Positions 17,210 through 24,748 of a DNA stretch of 64,000 bases are shown here, in pieces. Origin of the DNA: Roseomonas marmotae (GTDB taxonomy: Bacteria > Pseudomonadota > Alphaproteobacteria > Acetobacterales > Acetobacteraceae). The position numbers were made by a program, and so were the translations under genes. Numbering within the stretch: position 1 is the first letter of the stretch; each line of letters opens with the position of its first letter. Below the pieces are notes generated by a model, which worked only from the letters and a program-made list of their open reading frames with translations, did no database searches and was not told where the DNA came from. Location: assembly GCF_017654485.1 (NCBI RefSeq), contig NZ_CP061095.1, forward strand, positions 206,501-270,500, written 5' to 3'.

Positions 17210-18037
17210 ATGCGCGGATGGATCGGGCGAGGGCTGGCACTGGCGATGGCCGGGGCAGCGCTGCTCTCAGGCTGCGCCTCTCCGCCGCCGCCCCCGCCGG
17301 TGCCGCAGGTCAGTGCCGAGGCTCCCCAGCGGGCGGCGCTGGTGCGCGCCGCGCTGGAGGAATGGGAACGCTGGGGACGCCCGACCGTCGACGGCTGGCC
17401 GGAAGTGCTGCCGCAGGAGCCGGCACCCGAGAACTACAGCAATGTCCTGGCCTACTGGGAGACGGTGCCCGAGGGCCCCGCCGTCATCCAGCGTCACCAG
17501 CAGACCCACGACGCCTTGATGACCGGGCTGATGGAAATGCTTCCCGTGGGCGCGCCGCAGGTCCTGCCCTCCATCTCCCTCTGGTCGCATCCGGCGTGGT
17601 CCGCGGCCTTCGTCAGCTACGTCATGCAGCGGGCGGGCGTACCGGGCTTCGTCTTCCCCCCCTCGGCGGCGCATTCCTTCTATGTCGACGCGCTGCTGGC
17701 CAACTGGTCCAGCTACCCCGAGGGCGCCGCCTTCCGCCCGCATGCCCCGCATGAATACGCGCCCCGGCCCGGCGACCTGATCTGCGCCGACCGTTCCATA
17801 TCGCCGCTCTACGGCTGGGAGGAGCGGCTGGCCGAGCCGGGCCAGTTCCGCCCGATGCATTGCGACGTGGTGGTGGCCTCGGGCGGCGGGCTGGTGCAGG
17901 CGGTGGGCGGCAATGTGCTGGGCGCGGTGGTGTTGCGCCGCTTTCCCGCGGATGCCGCAGGCCGTGCCCTGCCCCCGCCCTGGGACAAGCCGCCCTTCTT
18001 CGTGGTCTTCGAGAACCGGCTGGATACGACGCGCTGA
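17210..18037 (+). CDS. DUF2272 domain lipoprotein
   Basis: This is a 275-residue predicted lipoprotein. The signal peptide ends in the lipobox LLSGC, with cysteine about 23, followed by a proline-rich tether (ASPPPPPPVPQ). The remainder matches the DUF2272 pattern: ISLWSHPAWSAAFVSYVMQRAGVPGF, FPPSAAHSFYVDALL, PRPGDLICADR and HCDVVVA. The ordering of a Ser/Cys-like site, histidine and GDL...C...D recalls NlpC/P60 or CHAP-like peptidase folds, but that is an inference. It is probably anchored in the outer membrane. The start ATG has GGCGGAG about ten bases upstream. A stem-loop follows the stop. Confidence 0.82.
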   Translation: MRGWIGRGLALAMAGAALLSGCASPPPPPPVPQVSAEAPQRAALVRAALEEWERWGRPTVDGWPEVLPQEPAPENYSNVLAYWETVPEGPAVIQRHQQTHDALMTGLMEMLPVGAPQVLPSISLWSHPAWSAAFVSYVMQRAGVPGFVFPPSAAHSFYVDALLANWSSYPEGAAFRPHAPHEYAPRPGDLICADRSISPLYGWEERLAEPGQFRPMHCDVVVASGGGLVQAVGGNVLGAVVLRRFPADAAGRALPPPWDKPPFFVVFENRLDTTR

Positions 18038-18042
18038 AGGAT

Positions 18043-18069
18043 GGGGGCAGCTTACTTACCTCTGCCCCC
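18043..18069 (+). terminator. Terminator-like hairpin after DUF2272 gene
   Basis: The arms GGGGGCAG (18043-18050) and CTGCCCCC (18062-18069) are perfectly complementary with an 11-base loop, five bases past the stop codon. No T-tract follows. It probably marks the 3' end of the DUF2272 transcript before the exporter gene. Confidence 0.5.
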
Positions 18070-18111
18070 TGACCAGGCTAGACACGGCCGCGACAAGACA
18101 GGACTACCGCT

Positions 18112-19368
18112 ATGGCAGTGAAGACACAGGCGCCGCCCGCCCCGGCACCGGGCGGCACGCCGCATGCCGGCATGGGCTTCAAGCAATTCGTGGCGATCAT
18201 CGCCGCCATGATGATGACCAACGCCCTGGCCATCGATTCCATGCTGCCGGCGCTGCCGGAGATCGGCCACGCGCTGGGCGTCACCTCGGACAACCAGCGG
18301 CAATGGATCATCACCGCCTATCTGCTGGGCTTCGGCGCGCCGCAGATCATCTATGGCCCGCTGGCCGACCGCTTCGGGCGCAAGCCGGTGCTGCTGACGG
18401 GCTTCGTGATCTATACCCTGGCCAGCATCCTGGCGATGTTCAGCGGCAGCTTCGCCACCATGCTGCTGGCGCGGGTGCTGCAGGGCACCGGCGCGGCGGC
18501 GACGCGGGTGCTGGCGGTCTCCATCGTGCGGGACTGCTACTCCGGGCGGAAGATGGCGCAGGTGATGTCGCTGGCCTTCATCGTCTTCCTGGCGGTGCCG
18601 GTGGTGGCGCCGAGCCTGGGGCAGCTGATCGTGCTGGTGGCCCCCTGGCCCTTCATCTTCCTGGCGCTGGCGGTGTTCGGCGGTGCCGTCGGCATCTGGA
18701 TCACGCTGCGCCTGCCGGAGACGCTGCACCCCGAGGACCGCATGCCCATCGCCGCCGGGCGCATCATGGCCGCCTTCCGCCTGGCGCTGACCAACCGCCA
18801 GGCCGTGGGCTACATGCTGGCCATGGCGCTGATGCTGGGCGGGCTCTTCGGCTTCATCAATTCGGCGCAGCAGGTCTTCGCCGATACCTTCCGCGCGCCG
18901 GAGCTGTTCACCACCATCTTCGCCGCCGTGGCGATGGCCATGGCCATCGCCTCCCTGCTGAACGCCCGGCTGGTCGGGCGCTTCGGCACGCGCCGCATCT
19001 CCCACACCATGCTGCTGGGCTATATCGGCTTCGCGGTGGTCCATGCGGCCGTGGCGCTCTCAGGGCATGAGAGCCTCCTGACCTTCTCGCTGCTGCAGGC
19101 CGGCATGATGTTCTGCTTCGGCCTGACCGGGCCGAATTTCGGCTCCATGGCGATGGAGCCGCTGGGACACATCGCCGGCACCGCCTCATCCGTGCAGGGC
19201 TTCGTCACCACCGTCGTCGGCGCGCTGATCGGCTTCTTCGTCGGCCAGCAGTTCGACGGCACGACCGCGCCGCTGATGCTGGGCTTCGCCGGCTGCGGCA
19301 TCATGGCCCTGGTCCTCGTGCTCTTCGCCGAACGGGGGCAGCTCTTCCGCTCCCGCCAGGGCGCCTGA
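18112..19368 (+). CDS. Bcr/CflA-type MFS drug-efflux transporter
   Basis: This is a 418-residue permease with twelve predicted helices, of the DHA1 Bcr/CflA group (bicyclomycin, chloramphenicol and related efflux). Diagnostic features are the early helix with MLPALPEIGHALG, QWIITAYLLGFGAPQIIYGPLADRFGRKPVLL (motif A) and RVLQGTGAAATRVLAVSIVRDCY (motif C region). The N-terminal ~22 residues are proline/alanine-rich and cytoplasmic. The ModE-like gene begins 10 bases after its stop, so both may share a transcript. The drug or metabolite exported cannot be predicted. Confidence 0.9.
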   Translation: MAVKTQAPPAPAPGGTPHAGMGFKQFVAIIAAMMMTNALAIDSMLPALPEIGHALGVTSDNQRQWIITAYLLGFGAPQIIYGPLADRFGRKPVLLTGFVIYTLASILAMFSGSFATMLLARVLQGTGAAATRVLAVSIVRDCYSGRKMAQVMSLAFIVFLAVPVVAPSLGQLIVLVAPWPFIFLALAVFGGAVGIWITLRLPETLHPEDRMPIAAGRIMAAFRLALTNRQAVGYMLAMALMLGGLFGFINSAQQVFADTFRAPELFTTIFAAVAMAMAIASLLNARLVGRFGTRRISHTMLLGYIGFAVVHAAVALSGHESLLTFSLLQAGMMFCFGLTGPNFGSMAMEPLGHIAGTASSVQGFVTTVVGALIGFFVGQQFDGTTAPLMLGFAGCGIMALVLVLFAERGQLFRSRQGA

Positions 19369-19378
19369 GGCCGGCACC

Positions 19379-19729
19379 GTGGCGGCACCCGGGCTGATGA
19401 TCCGCATCGATCTGGGCGCCGGGCGCCGGCTGGGACCGGGCAAGGTGGCATTGCTGGAAGCCATCGCCGAGACCGGCTCCATCTCCGCCGCCGCGCGGCA
19501 GATGCGCATGTCCTACAAGCGGGCCTGGAGCCTGGTGGAGGAAATGAACGGCTATGGCCCGCAGCCCGTGGTGGCCGCGGCCCCGGGCGGCGCCCGCGGC
19601 GGCGGCGCGAGCCTGACGGAACAGGGACGGCGGCTGGCCGAACTCTACCGCGCCGTCGAGGCCGCCGCCGGCGCGGCGGCCGAGGCACCGCTGCGCGCGC
19701 TGGCCGCGCTGACCGGCCCCGGAACCTAG
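19379..19729 (+). CDS. ModE-type winged helix-turn-helix regulator without molbindin domain
   Basis: This 116-residue protein matches the N-terminal DNA-binding domain of ModE: LGAGRRLGPGKVALLEAIAETGSISAAARQMRMSYKRAWSLVEEMN at about residues 12-57, then a glycine-rich wing and SLTEQGRRLAELYRAVE. The C-terminal molybdate-binding (TOBE/Mop) repeats of full-length ModE are absent, so it either senses molybdate through a partner or does not sense it itself. It starts with GTG 10 bases after the MFS exporter and converges on the modABCD operon. The Mo-box-like inverted repeat before modA is its most likely target (inference). Confidence 0.82.
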   Translation: MAAPGLMIRIDLGAGRRLGPGKVALLEAIAETGSISAAARQMRMSYKRAWSLVEEMNGYGPQPVVAAAPGGARGGGASLTEQGRRLAELYRAVEAAAGAAAEAPLRALAALTGPGT

Positions 19730-19946
19730 GGTCCCGTCCCCCGGTCCGTGGGACTATCCCTGAACCGTGGCGGAGCGGCGGGCCGATGGAAAGCACGGCC
19801 GCCTGTCCGGATGGCGAGGTCTGAAGGACTTCGGAATCAGGACACCGAGGCGGCTTCCATCCACCAAGGTCCGCTTGCCGGCCCTGGCCTTTTGACGGCG
19901 CGAAGGCCTTCCCCGGCCAGCGGCCTCTGCCTGACCGGGATCCGCA

Positions 19947-20795
19947 CTAGCCCAGCCGGTCGAAGGCGACGCTGATCGCCAGCGGCGGCGCGGCGAAGGG
20001 CGCGGCGGTGATCAGCACATCGGCGCCGGCGCGGGCATAGGCTGCGGCATTGGCCTCCGTCACATCGCCATTCGCCGCCAGCCTGGGGCGCCTCGCGTGA
20101 TCGGTCAGGGCGCGCGCCACCTCGGCGAACTGCTCGGGCGAGAGGCCGGCGCATTGCACGACATCGACGCCGGCATGGGCCAGCAGCACGGCTTCGTCCA
20201 CGCTCCGGGCTTCCACCATCACCTGCCGTCCCGGCTGGGCCGCGCGCAGGCGTGAGACCCAGCGATGCGCCGGCTCCCGCCCCAGGAAGGCGCGGTGATC
20301 CGCCGTCACCAGCAGGCTGTCGGAGAGGCCGAGGCGATGCGGCACACAGCCCGCCGTCATGATGGCCTTCAGCATCACATCCTTGGCGCCCGGCAGATGC
20401 CCGCGCGTGCAGGCGACGACGATATCCGGGCGGGCCGTGCGGGCCTCGGCGCGGATGCGGGCTGCGCGGCTGGCGACACCGGAGGCCACCGCCATCAGCG
20501 CCTGCGCCACCTTGGCCGCCAGATGCAGGGTGCTGGCCGGACCCGTGGCGGTCAGGATGGTTCCGCCCTCCTCCGCCAGCGCGCCGGAGGAGGCGACCCG
20601 GTGCACCTCGGCGCCCGCCAGGCGGAACAGGGTCTCCGCTTCCTCCGCCGCGCAGAGCGTCATGGTGGCACCAGCCCGCAGCACCGCCTGGCCCCGCGCG
20701 TCCTGAATTCCCAGCGCCAGGGTGGTCAGGTCGCCATAAGGCGCGTCTTCCCGCAGCATCGCTTCCAGCCGGGCGGTCGAGATCAGAAAGGTCAT
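19947..20795 (-). CDS. modD: ModD, quinolinate phosphoribosyltransferase-like molybdenum protein
   Basis: This is a 282-residue homologue of nicotinate-nucleotide pyrophosphorylase (NadC) of the ModD subgroup, which is found at the end of mod operons; its biochemical role is unsettled. Visible features are REDAPYGDLTT, TLHLAAKVAQALMAVASGVAS, the TRGHLPGAKDVMLKAIMTAGCVPHRLGLSD region (where NadC has TRKT.PG.R...K.A...GG...HR.GL.D) and VMVEARSVDEA. ATG 20795 has AAGGAA nine bases upstream; a GTG two codons earlier is possible. It lies 89 bases after modC on the same strand, with a stem-loop between. Confidence 0.87.
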   Translation of the reverse strand: MTFLISTARLEAMLREDAPYGDLTTLALGIQDARGQAVLRAGATMTLCAAEEAETLFRLAGAEVHRVASSGALAEEGGTILTATGPASTLHLAAKVAQALMAVASGVASRAARIRAEARTARPDIVVACTRGHLPGAKDVMLKAIMTAGCVPHRLGLSDSLLVTADHRAFLGREPAHRWVSRLRAAQPGRQVMVEARSVDEAVLLAHAGVDVVQCAGLSPEQFAEVARALTDHARRPRLAANGDVTEANAAAYARAGADVLITAAPFAAPPLAISVAFDRLG

Positions 20796-20843
20796 TTCCA
20801 CGGTTTCCTTGGACGCTGGGGTTGGGGCTTTGCCGTCAGGATA

Positions 20844-20874
20844 GCGCCGTCATGCTTCGCGTATGACAGGGCGC
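20844..20874 (-). other. Intercistronic stem-loop between modC and modD
   Basis: GTCAT (20849-20853) pairs with ATGAC (20863-20867) around a nine-base loop. The stem continues as GCGCC (20844-20848) with GGCGC (20870-20874) across a two-base bulge. It lies in the 89-base gap between modC and modD. It could protect the modABC message or lower modD expression. No T-tract is present. Confidence 0.4.
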
Positions 20875-20884
20875 AGCGGGCGGC

Positions 20885-22000
20885 TCACATGCCGGTTGGA
20901 CATGCCTCGTTACGGGCTTCGCCATGATCGAAGGCGACGGATTTGATCAGCGCCCAGACTTGCCGCCCCGGCGAGAGGCCAAGCCGCGCCACGGAATCGC
21001 GCGTCACGCGCGCCAGCAACAGGCTGGGGCCGATCCGCAGCCGCAGCGTCGCCTCATGCGGACCGGCGGGCACGCCGGGGACGACGGATTCGATCACCGC
21101 CGGCAGCACATTCTGCATGGAGAGGCCGCGCGGCTCCTCGACGGCCACGGAGACGTCGCGCGCCCGCAGCCGCAGCCGCAGCGCGGTACCCACCGGCACC
21201 GGCCGCAGCGTCGCCACCAGTTCCCCGCCAGGGAAACCCAGCCGCATCAGGCCACGCGCCGCATCGTGCACCAGCACCACGCAGGGCAGCAGCGCGCCGG
21301 CATCGCGCCGCGCCGCGAGGGGCAGGTCGGGGCGGGCGGAAAGCTCCTCCGCCGGACCGGCGGCCAGCACGCGCCCGGCCTCCATCAGCACCAGCGTATC
21401 GGCCAGGCGGTCCACCTCCTCCAGCGAATGGGTCACGTAGAGCAGCGGCACCCGCAGCGCGTCACGCAGACGCGCCAGGAAGGGCAGCACCTCGGCCCGG
21501 CGGGCGGCGTCCAGCGCCGCCAGCGGCTCATCCATCAGCAGCAGGCGTGGGCGGGCCAGCAGAGCACGGCCCAGCGCCACGCGCTGCTTCTCCCCGCCCG
21601 AGAGCGCGCCGGGCCGGCGCCCTAGCAGGTGCCCGATGCCCAGCAGCGCCGTCACTTCCTCGAAGCCCGGTCCCTCGGCGCCTCGTGGCGCGCGGCGGGC
21701 GCCGTAGCGCAGGTTGCTCTCAACCGAGAGGTGCGGGAAGAGGCGCGCATCCTGGAAGACGACGCCGCAGCGGCGCCTTTCGGGCGGCACGTCCAGCCCG
21801 GCGCCGGTATCCAGCAGCACGTCGCCGTCCAGGGCGACGCGGCCTTCCTGGGGGCGCAGCAGCCCGGCGGCAGCCGAGAGCAGCGTGGACTTGCCGCAGC
21901 CCGAGGGGCCGAAGAGCACCGTCACACCAGGCGTCGGCGCGGCGAAGGCGGCCTCAAGCCCGAAGCCGGGAAAGCGGTGCCGGACCGAGACCTCCAGCAT
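20885..22000 (-). CDS. modC: Molybdate ABC transporter ATP-binding protein ModC
   Basis: This 371-residue ABC ATPase energises molybdate import with ModA and ModB. Walker A is GPSGCGKS, the Q-loop is in GVVFQDARLFPHLSV, the signature LSGGEKQRVALGRALL, Walker B LLLMDEPLAALD and the H-loop LLYVTHSLEEV. The C-terminal ~70 residues (LSMQNVLPAVIESV through QVWALIKSVAFD) form the TOBE/Mop molybdate-binding domain typical of ModC. The ATG overlaps the modB stop as TGATG. The reading frame is open upstream through modB in another frame, but ModC similarity starts exactly here. Confidence 0.95.
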   Translation of the reverse strand: MLEVSVRHRFPGFGLEAAFAAPTPGVTVLFGPSGCGKSTLLSAAAGLLRPQEGRVALDGDVLLDTGAGLDVPPERRRCGVVFQDARLFPHLSVESNLRYGARRAPRGAEGPGFEEVTALLGIGHLLGRRPGALSGGEKQRVALGRALLARPRLLLMDEPLAALDAARRAEVLPFLARLRDALRVPLLYVTHSLEEVDRLADTLVLMEAGRVLAAGPAEELSARPDLPLAARRDAGALLPCVVLVHDAARGLMRLGFPGGELVATLRPVPVGTALRLRLRARDVSVAVEEPRGLSMQNVLPAVIESVVPGVPAGPHEATLRLRIGPSLLLARVTRDSVARLGLSPGRQVWALIKSVAFDHGEARNEACPTGM

Positions 22001-22698
22001 CAGCGGCCCAGCATCCGGTGCATGTGCCGCGCCACCCATTCCGCCAGCAGCAGCCCGCCCACGGCCAGCGCAAAGGACAGCGCCGCCAGCCGCGCCGCCC
22101 TGATCTCGCCGCCCGGAGACTGGGTGGCGCTGTAGATGGCCAGCGGCAGAGTCTGGGTCTCGCCGGGGATATTGGAGACGAAGGTGATCACGGCGCCGAA
22201 TTCGCCCAGCCCGGCGGCGAAGGCGGTGATGGCGCCGGCCAGGATGCCGGGGGCGATCAGCGGCAGGGTGACGGTGCAGAAGCGGTCCAGCGGCCCGGCG
22301 CCCAGGGTGCGCGCCGCCGCCTCCAGCCCCGGGTCCACGGCCTCCAGCGAGAGGCGCACGGCGCGGACGATCAGGGGGAAGGACATGACGGCCGTGGCCA
22401 GGGCGGCGCCCCCGCTGGTGAAGACGAGGCGGATGCCGAACCATTCCTGCAGCAGCCGCCCGATTGGCCCCTGCACGCCGAACAGCACCAGCAGCAGCCA
22501 GCCCACCACCACGGGCGGCAGCACCAGCGGCAGATGCACCAGCGCATCCAGCAGCGCCCGGCCAGGGAAGCGCCCGCGTGCCAGCACCCAGGCCGCCAGC
22601 ACCGCCGGCGGCAGGCCGAAGGCCACGCTGCGGAGCGCGACCGCCAGGCTGAGCCGGACGGCCTGCCATTCCTCGGGCGAGAGCAGCTCCGGCAGCAC
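22000..22698 (-). CDS. modB: Molybdate ABC transporter permease ModB
   Basis: This 232-residue inner-membrane permease has about five helices. The ABC coupling motif is EAARTLGAGPLDRFCTVTLPLIAPGILAGAITAFA, and ARALGEFG-like residues occur as AAGLGEFGAVITF. It begins with GTG directly after the modA stop (TGA-GTG) and ends overlapping modC, so modA-modB-modC are translationally coupled. The length matches ModB proteins (about 225-230). Confidence 0.94.
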   Translation of the reverse strand: MLPELLSPEEWQAVRLSLAVALRSVAFGLPPAVLAAWVLARGRFPGRALLDALVHLPLVLPPVVVGWLLLVLFGVQGPIGRLLQEWFGIRLVFTSGGAALATAVMSFPLIVRAVRLSLEAVDPGLEAAARTLGAGPLDRFCTVTLPLIAPGILAGAITAFAAGLGEFGAVITFVSNIPGETQTLPLAIYSATQSPGGEIRAARLAALSFALAVGGLLLAEWVARHMHRMLGR

Positions 22699-23472
22699 TC
22701 AGGGCTTGTTCAGGCTGAAGCCGAGGCGGCGGAAGGTGGGCGCGGCCTCCGTGCCGGTCAGGAATTCGAGCACCGCGCGCGCCCGGGCGTCGCCCTCCGC
22801 CCGGCGCGTCAGCGCGAAGGGATAGGTGACGGGCGGATGGCTTCCGGCCGGAAAGGTGCCGACCACCGCCACGTCCGGCGCCACGGCGGCATCGGTGCCG
22901 TAGACGATGCCCAGCGGCGCCTCGCCACGCTCCACCAGCAGCAGGGCGCTGCGGACATTGTCGGCACGGGCCAGGCGGGGACCCAGAGCCTGCCACTGGC
23001 CCATCCAGGTCAGGGCCGCCTGGGCGTATTTGCCCACCGGCACATGGGCCGGATCGCCCGTGGTCAACCGACCGTCGGCGCCCAGCAGCGCCAGCAGGTC
23101 CGTCTGCTGCGTCAGCGCGACCGGATGCGCCCGCGCCCTGGGAGCCACCAGCACCAGGCTGTTGCCGACCGGACTGATGCGCGTCGCACTGAGGATCAGG
23201 TTTCGCTGCTGGAGATAATCCATCCAGGGCTCATCGGCCGAGGCGAAGAGATGGGCCGGCGCGCCCTGCTCGATCTGCCGCGCCAAAGCGGAGGAGGCGG
23301 CGAAGGAGAAGCGCAGGGTCTGCCCGGTGCGGGCCCGCCACTGCTCGCCCAGCGCCTTCATGGCATCGGTCAGGCTGGCGGCCGCGAAGACGGTGATGGC
23401 ATCCTGCGCGCGGGCCGGTGGGGCCGCGGCGGGCAGCGTGAGCAGGACGGCCAGGATCAGGCGGCGAAGCAT
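22699..23472 (-). CDS. modA: Molybdate-binding periplasmic protein ModA
   Basis: This is a solute-binding protein of 257 residues that delivers molybdate (and probably tungstate) to ModBC. The signal peptide is MLRRLILAVLLTLPAAAPPARA, followed by the ModA motifs ITVFAAASLTDAMKAL, FSFAASSALARQIEQGAPAHLFASAD and GIVYGTDAAVAP. The ATG at 23472 is preceded by GGAGG, part of which belongs to a 13-bp inverted repeat (23481-23512). An upstream in-frame start at 23610 overlaps msrB and is rejected. It is the first gene of the mod operon. Confidence 0.94.
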   Translation of the reverse strand: MLRRLILAVLLTLPAAAPPARAQDAITVFAAASLTDAMKALGEQWRARTGQTLRFSFAASSALARQIEQGAPAHLFASADEPWMDYLQQRNLILSATRISPVGNSLVLVAPRARAHPVALTQQTDLLALLGADGRLTTGDPAHVPVGKYAQAALTWMGQWQALGPRLARADNVRSALLLVERGEAPLGIVYGTDAAVAPDVAVVGTFPAGSHPPVTYPFALTRRAEGDARARAVLEFLTGTEAAPTFRRLGFSLNKP

Positions 23473-23480
23473 CACGGCGG

Positions 23481-23512
23481 CCTCCGCTATGTCCAACCAG
23501 ACATAACGGAGG
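23481..23512 (-). promoter_or_regulatory. Mo-box-like inverted repeat (ModE operator) overlapping modA ribosome site
   Basis: The arms are CCTCCGCTATGTC (23481-23493) and GACATAACGGAGG (23500-23512), complementary at 12 of 13 positions around the six-base spacer CAACCA. The core TATGTC...GACATAACG resembles the ModE operator of E. coli modA, whose right half carries ACATAACG. On the coding strand the near arm contains the GGAGG ribosome-binding site of modA. A bound regulator, or the same sequence folded in RNA, could therefore block expression. Confidence 0.7.
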
Positions 23513-23530
23513 CCTGACCGGGCGGCAAGT

Positions 23531-23938
23531 TCAGGCGGGCGTGAAATCCATGGCCACGCCGTTGATGCAGTAGCGCAGGTGACTAGGGGGCGGACCATCC
23601 GGGAAAACATGGCCGAGATGGCTTCCGCAGCGGGAGCAATGCACCTCCGTGCGAATCATGCCGTGGCTGCGGTCGGTGGTGGTTTCGACCGAGCCTTCCA
23701 GCGGCTCGTCGAAGCTGGGCCAGCCGGTGCCGCTCTCGAACTTCCGGCCGCCGCGGAACAGCGGCTGGCCGCAGCCGGCGCAGGAGAAGGTGCCGTCCCG
23801 CTTCTCATGCAGCAGGGCACAGGTGCCCGGCCGCTCCGTGCCGTGCCGGCGCATCACCTGGTACTGCTCCGGCGTCAGGCGCTGGCGCCATTCGGCGTCG
23901 GTGAAAGTGACGGGATACTGACGGGTCTCGTTGTCCAT
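23531..23938 (-). CDS. msrB: Peptide-methionine (R)-S-oxide reductase MsrB
   Basis: This 135-residue enzyme reduces the R epimer of methionine sulfoxide in proteins, in the cytoplasm. The zinc-binding pairs are CAGCG and CSRCG, the active-site cysteine is in RYCINGVAMDF, and the substrate residues are in ESGTGWPSFDEP and SHLGHVFPDGPP. The length is standard for a stand-alone MsrB, and no fused MsrA domain is present. It is upstream of modA on the same strand with a 58-base gap that holds the ModE-type operator, so read-through into the mod operon is possible. The periplasmic counterpart MsrPQ is encoded at 59.3-60.9 kb. Confidence 0.95.
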   Translation of the reverse strand: MDNETRQYPVTFTDAEWRQRLTPEQYQVMRRHGTERPGTCALLHEKRDGTFSCAGCGQPLFRGGRKFESGTGWPSFDEPLEGSVETTTDRSHGMIRTEVHCSRCGSHLGHVFPDGPPPSHLRYCINGVAMDFTPA

Positions 23939-23983
23939 GCGGTCCTCCGCTGATGGCGCCTGGGCGGCAGAGATGGGGGTTCC

Positions 23984-24748
23984 CTACTCCGCCGTCCACC
24001 CACCATCGACCAACATGGCCGAACCCGTCATCAGCGAAGAGGCGTCGGAGGCCAGGAAGACCACCGCGCCCATCAGATCCTCCACCTGCCCGATGCGCCC
24101 GAGCTTGATCTTGCCCAGCACGCTCTCCTTGAAGGCCGGGTCCTCGAAGAAGGGCCTGGTCAGCGGGGTTTCGATGAAGGTGGGGCCGATGCTGTTCACG
24201 CGGATGCCATGCGGCGCCAGGTCGATGGCCATGGCCTTGGTCAGCCCCTCGATGGCGTGCTTGCTGGCGCAATAGACGGTGCGTCGCGCACCGCCCACAT
24301 GGCCCATCTGCGAGGAGACATGGATGATCGAGCCGGGCCTGCCCGCCGCGATCAGCCGCTTCGCCACGGCCTGTGCGGCGAAGAAGGCGCCACGCAGGTT
24401 GAGGTCCATCACCGCGTCGAAATCCTCCACCGTCACATCGGTGAACTGCGCGGGGCGGTTGCTGCCGGCATTGTTGACGAGGATGTCGTAGGGCTCCCGC
24501 GCCTCCAATGCCGTGGCGGTGGCATGGGGGTCGATCACGTCCAGGCACAGGGTGTCGGCGCTGCCGCCCTCGGCCCGGATGGCCCCGGCGGCGTCCTCGA
24601 TCTCCGGCGCGGTGCGGGCGGCGAGGGTGACATGCGCCCCCGCCTCGGCCAGGGCCGCGGCCATGGCGAGGCCGATGCCCCGCCCGGCACCCGTGACCAG
24701 CGCCCTGCGCCCGTCCAGACGGAAGGAGGGTGTGCGCGGCAGCTTCAT
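23984..24748 (-). CDS. SDR-family oxidoreductase (LacI-controlled operon)
   Basis: This is a classical short-chain dehydrogenase/reductase of 254 residues: NAD(P)-binding TGAGRGIG, NNAG, the catalytic serine in IIHVSSQMGH and YCASK (Y-x3-K), then a C-terminal GGWTAE. The acidic residue expected for NAD preference is not obvious (after the second strand it reads LAARTAPE). It is the last gene of an operon with the HisD paralogue and the gulonate-dehydrogenase-like enzyme. Its ATG overlaps the upstream stop by four bases. Gluconate 5-dehydrogenase-like SDRs have this look, which fits sugar-acid metabolism (inference). Confidence 0.87.
   Translation of the reverse strand: MKLPRTPSFRLDGRRALVTGAGRGIGLAMAAALAEAGAHVTLAARTAPEIEDAAGAIRAEGGSADTLCLDVIDPHATATALEAREPYDILVNNAGSNRPAQFTDVTVEDFDAVMDLNLRGAFFAAQAVAKRLIAAGRPGSIIHVSSQMGHVGGARRTVYCASKHAIEGLTKAMAIDLAPHGIRVNSIGPTFIETPLTRPFFEDPAFKESVLGKIKLGRIGQVEDLMGAVVFLASDASSLMTGSAMLVDGGWTAE

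Noticed and set aside
19730..19946. Gap between the ModE-type gene and modD examined for a small gene or RNA
   Set aside because: Only a weak GGCCTT/AAGGCC pairing (19886-19908) is visible, with no ribosome site or convincing frame.
20885..22996. Apparent 703-residue protein with ModC at its C-terminus
   Set aside because: The upstream part is the modB region read in a wrong frame. ModC similarity begins exactly at the TGATG overlap (22000).
22699..23610. ModA extended upstream to 23610
   Set aside because: The extra 46 residues overlap msrB and precede the signal peptide. The ribosome site and signal peptide support 23472.
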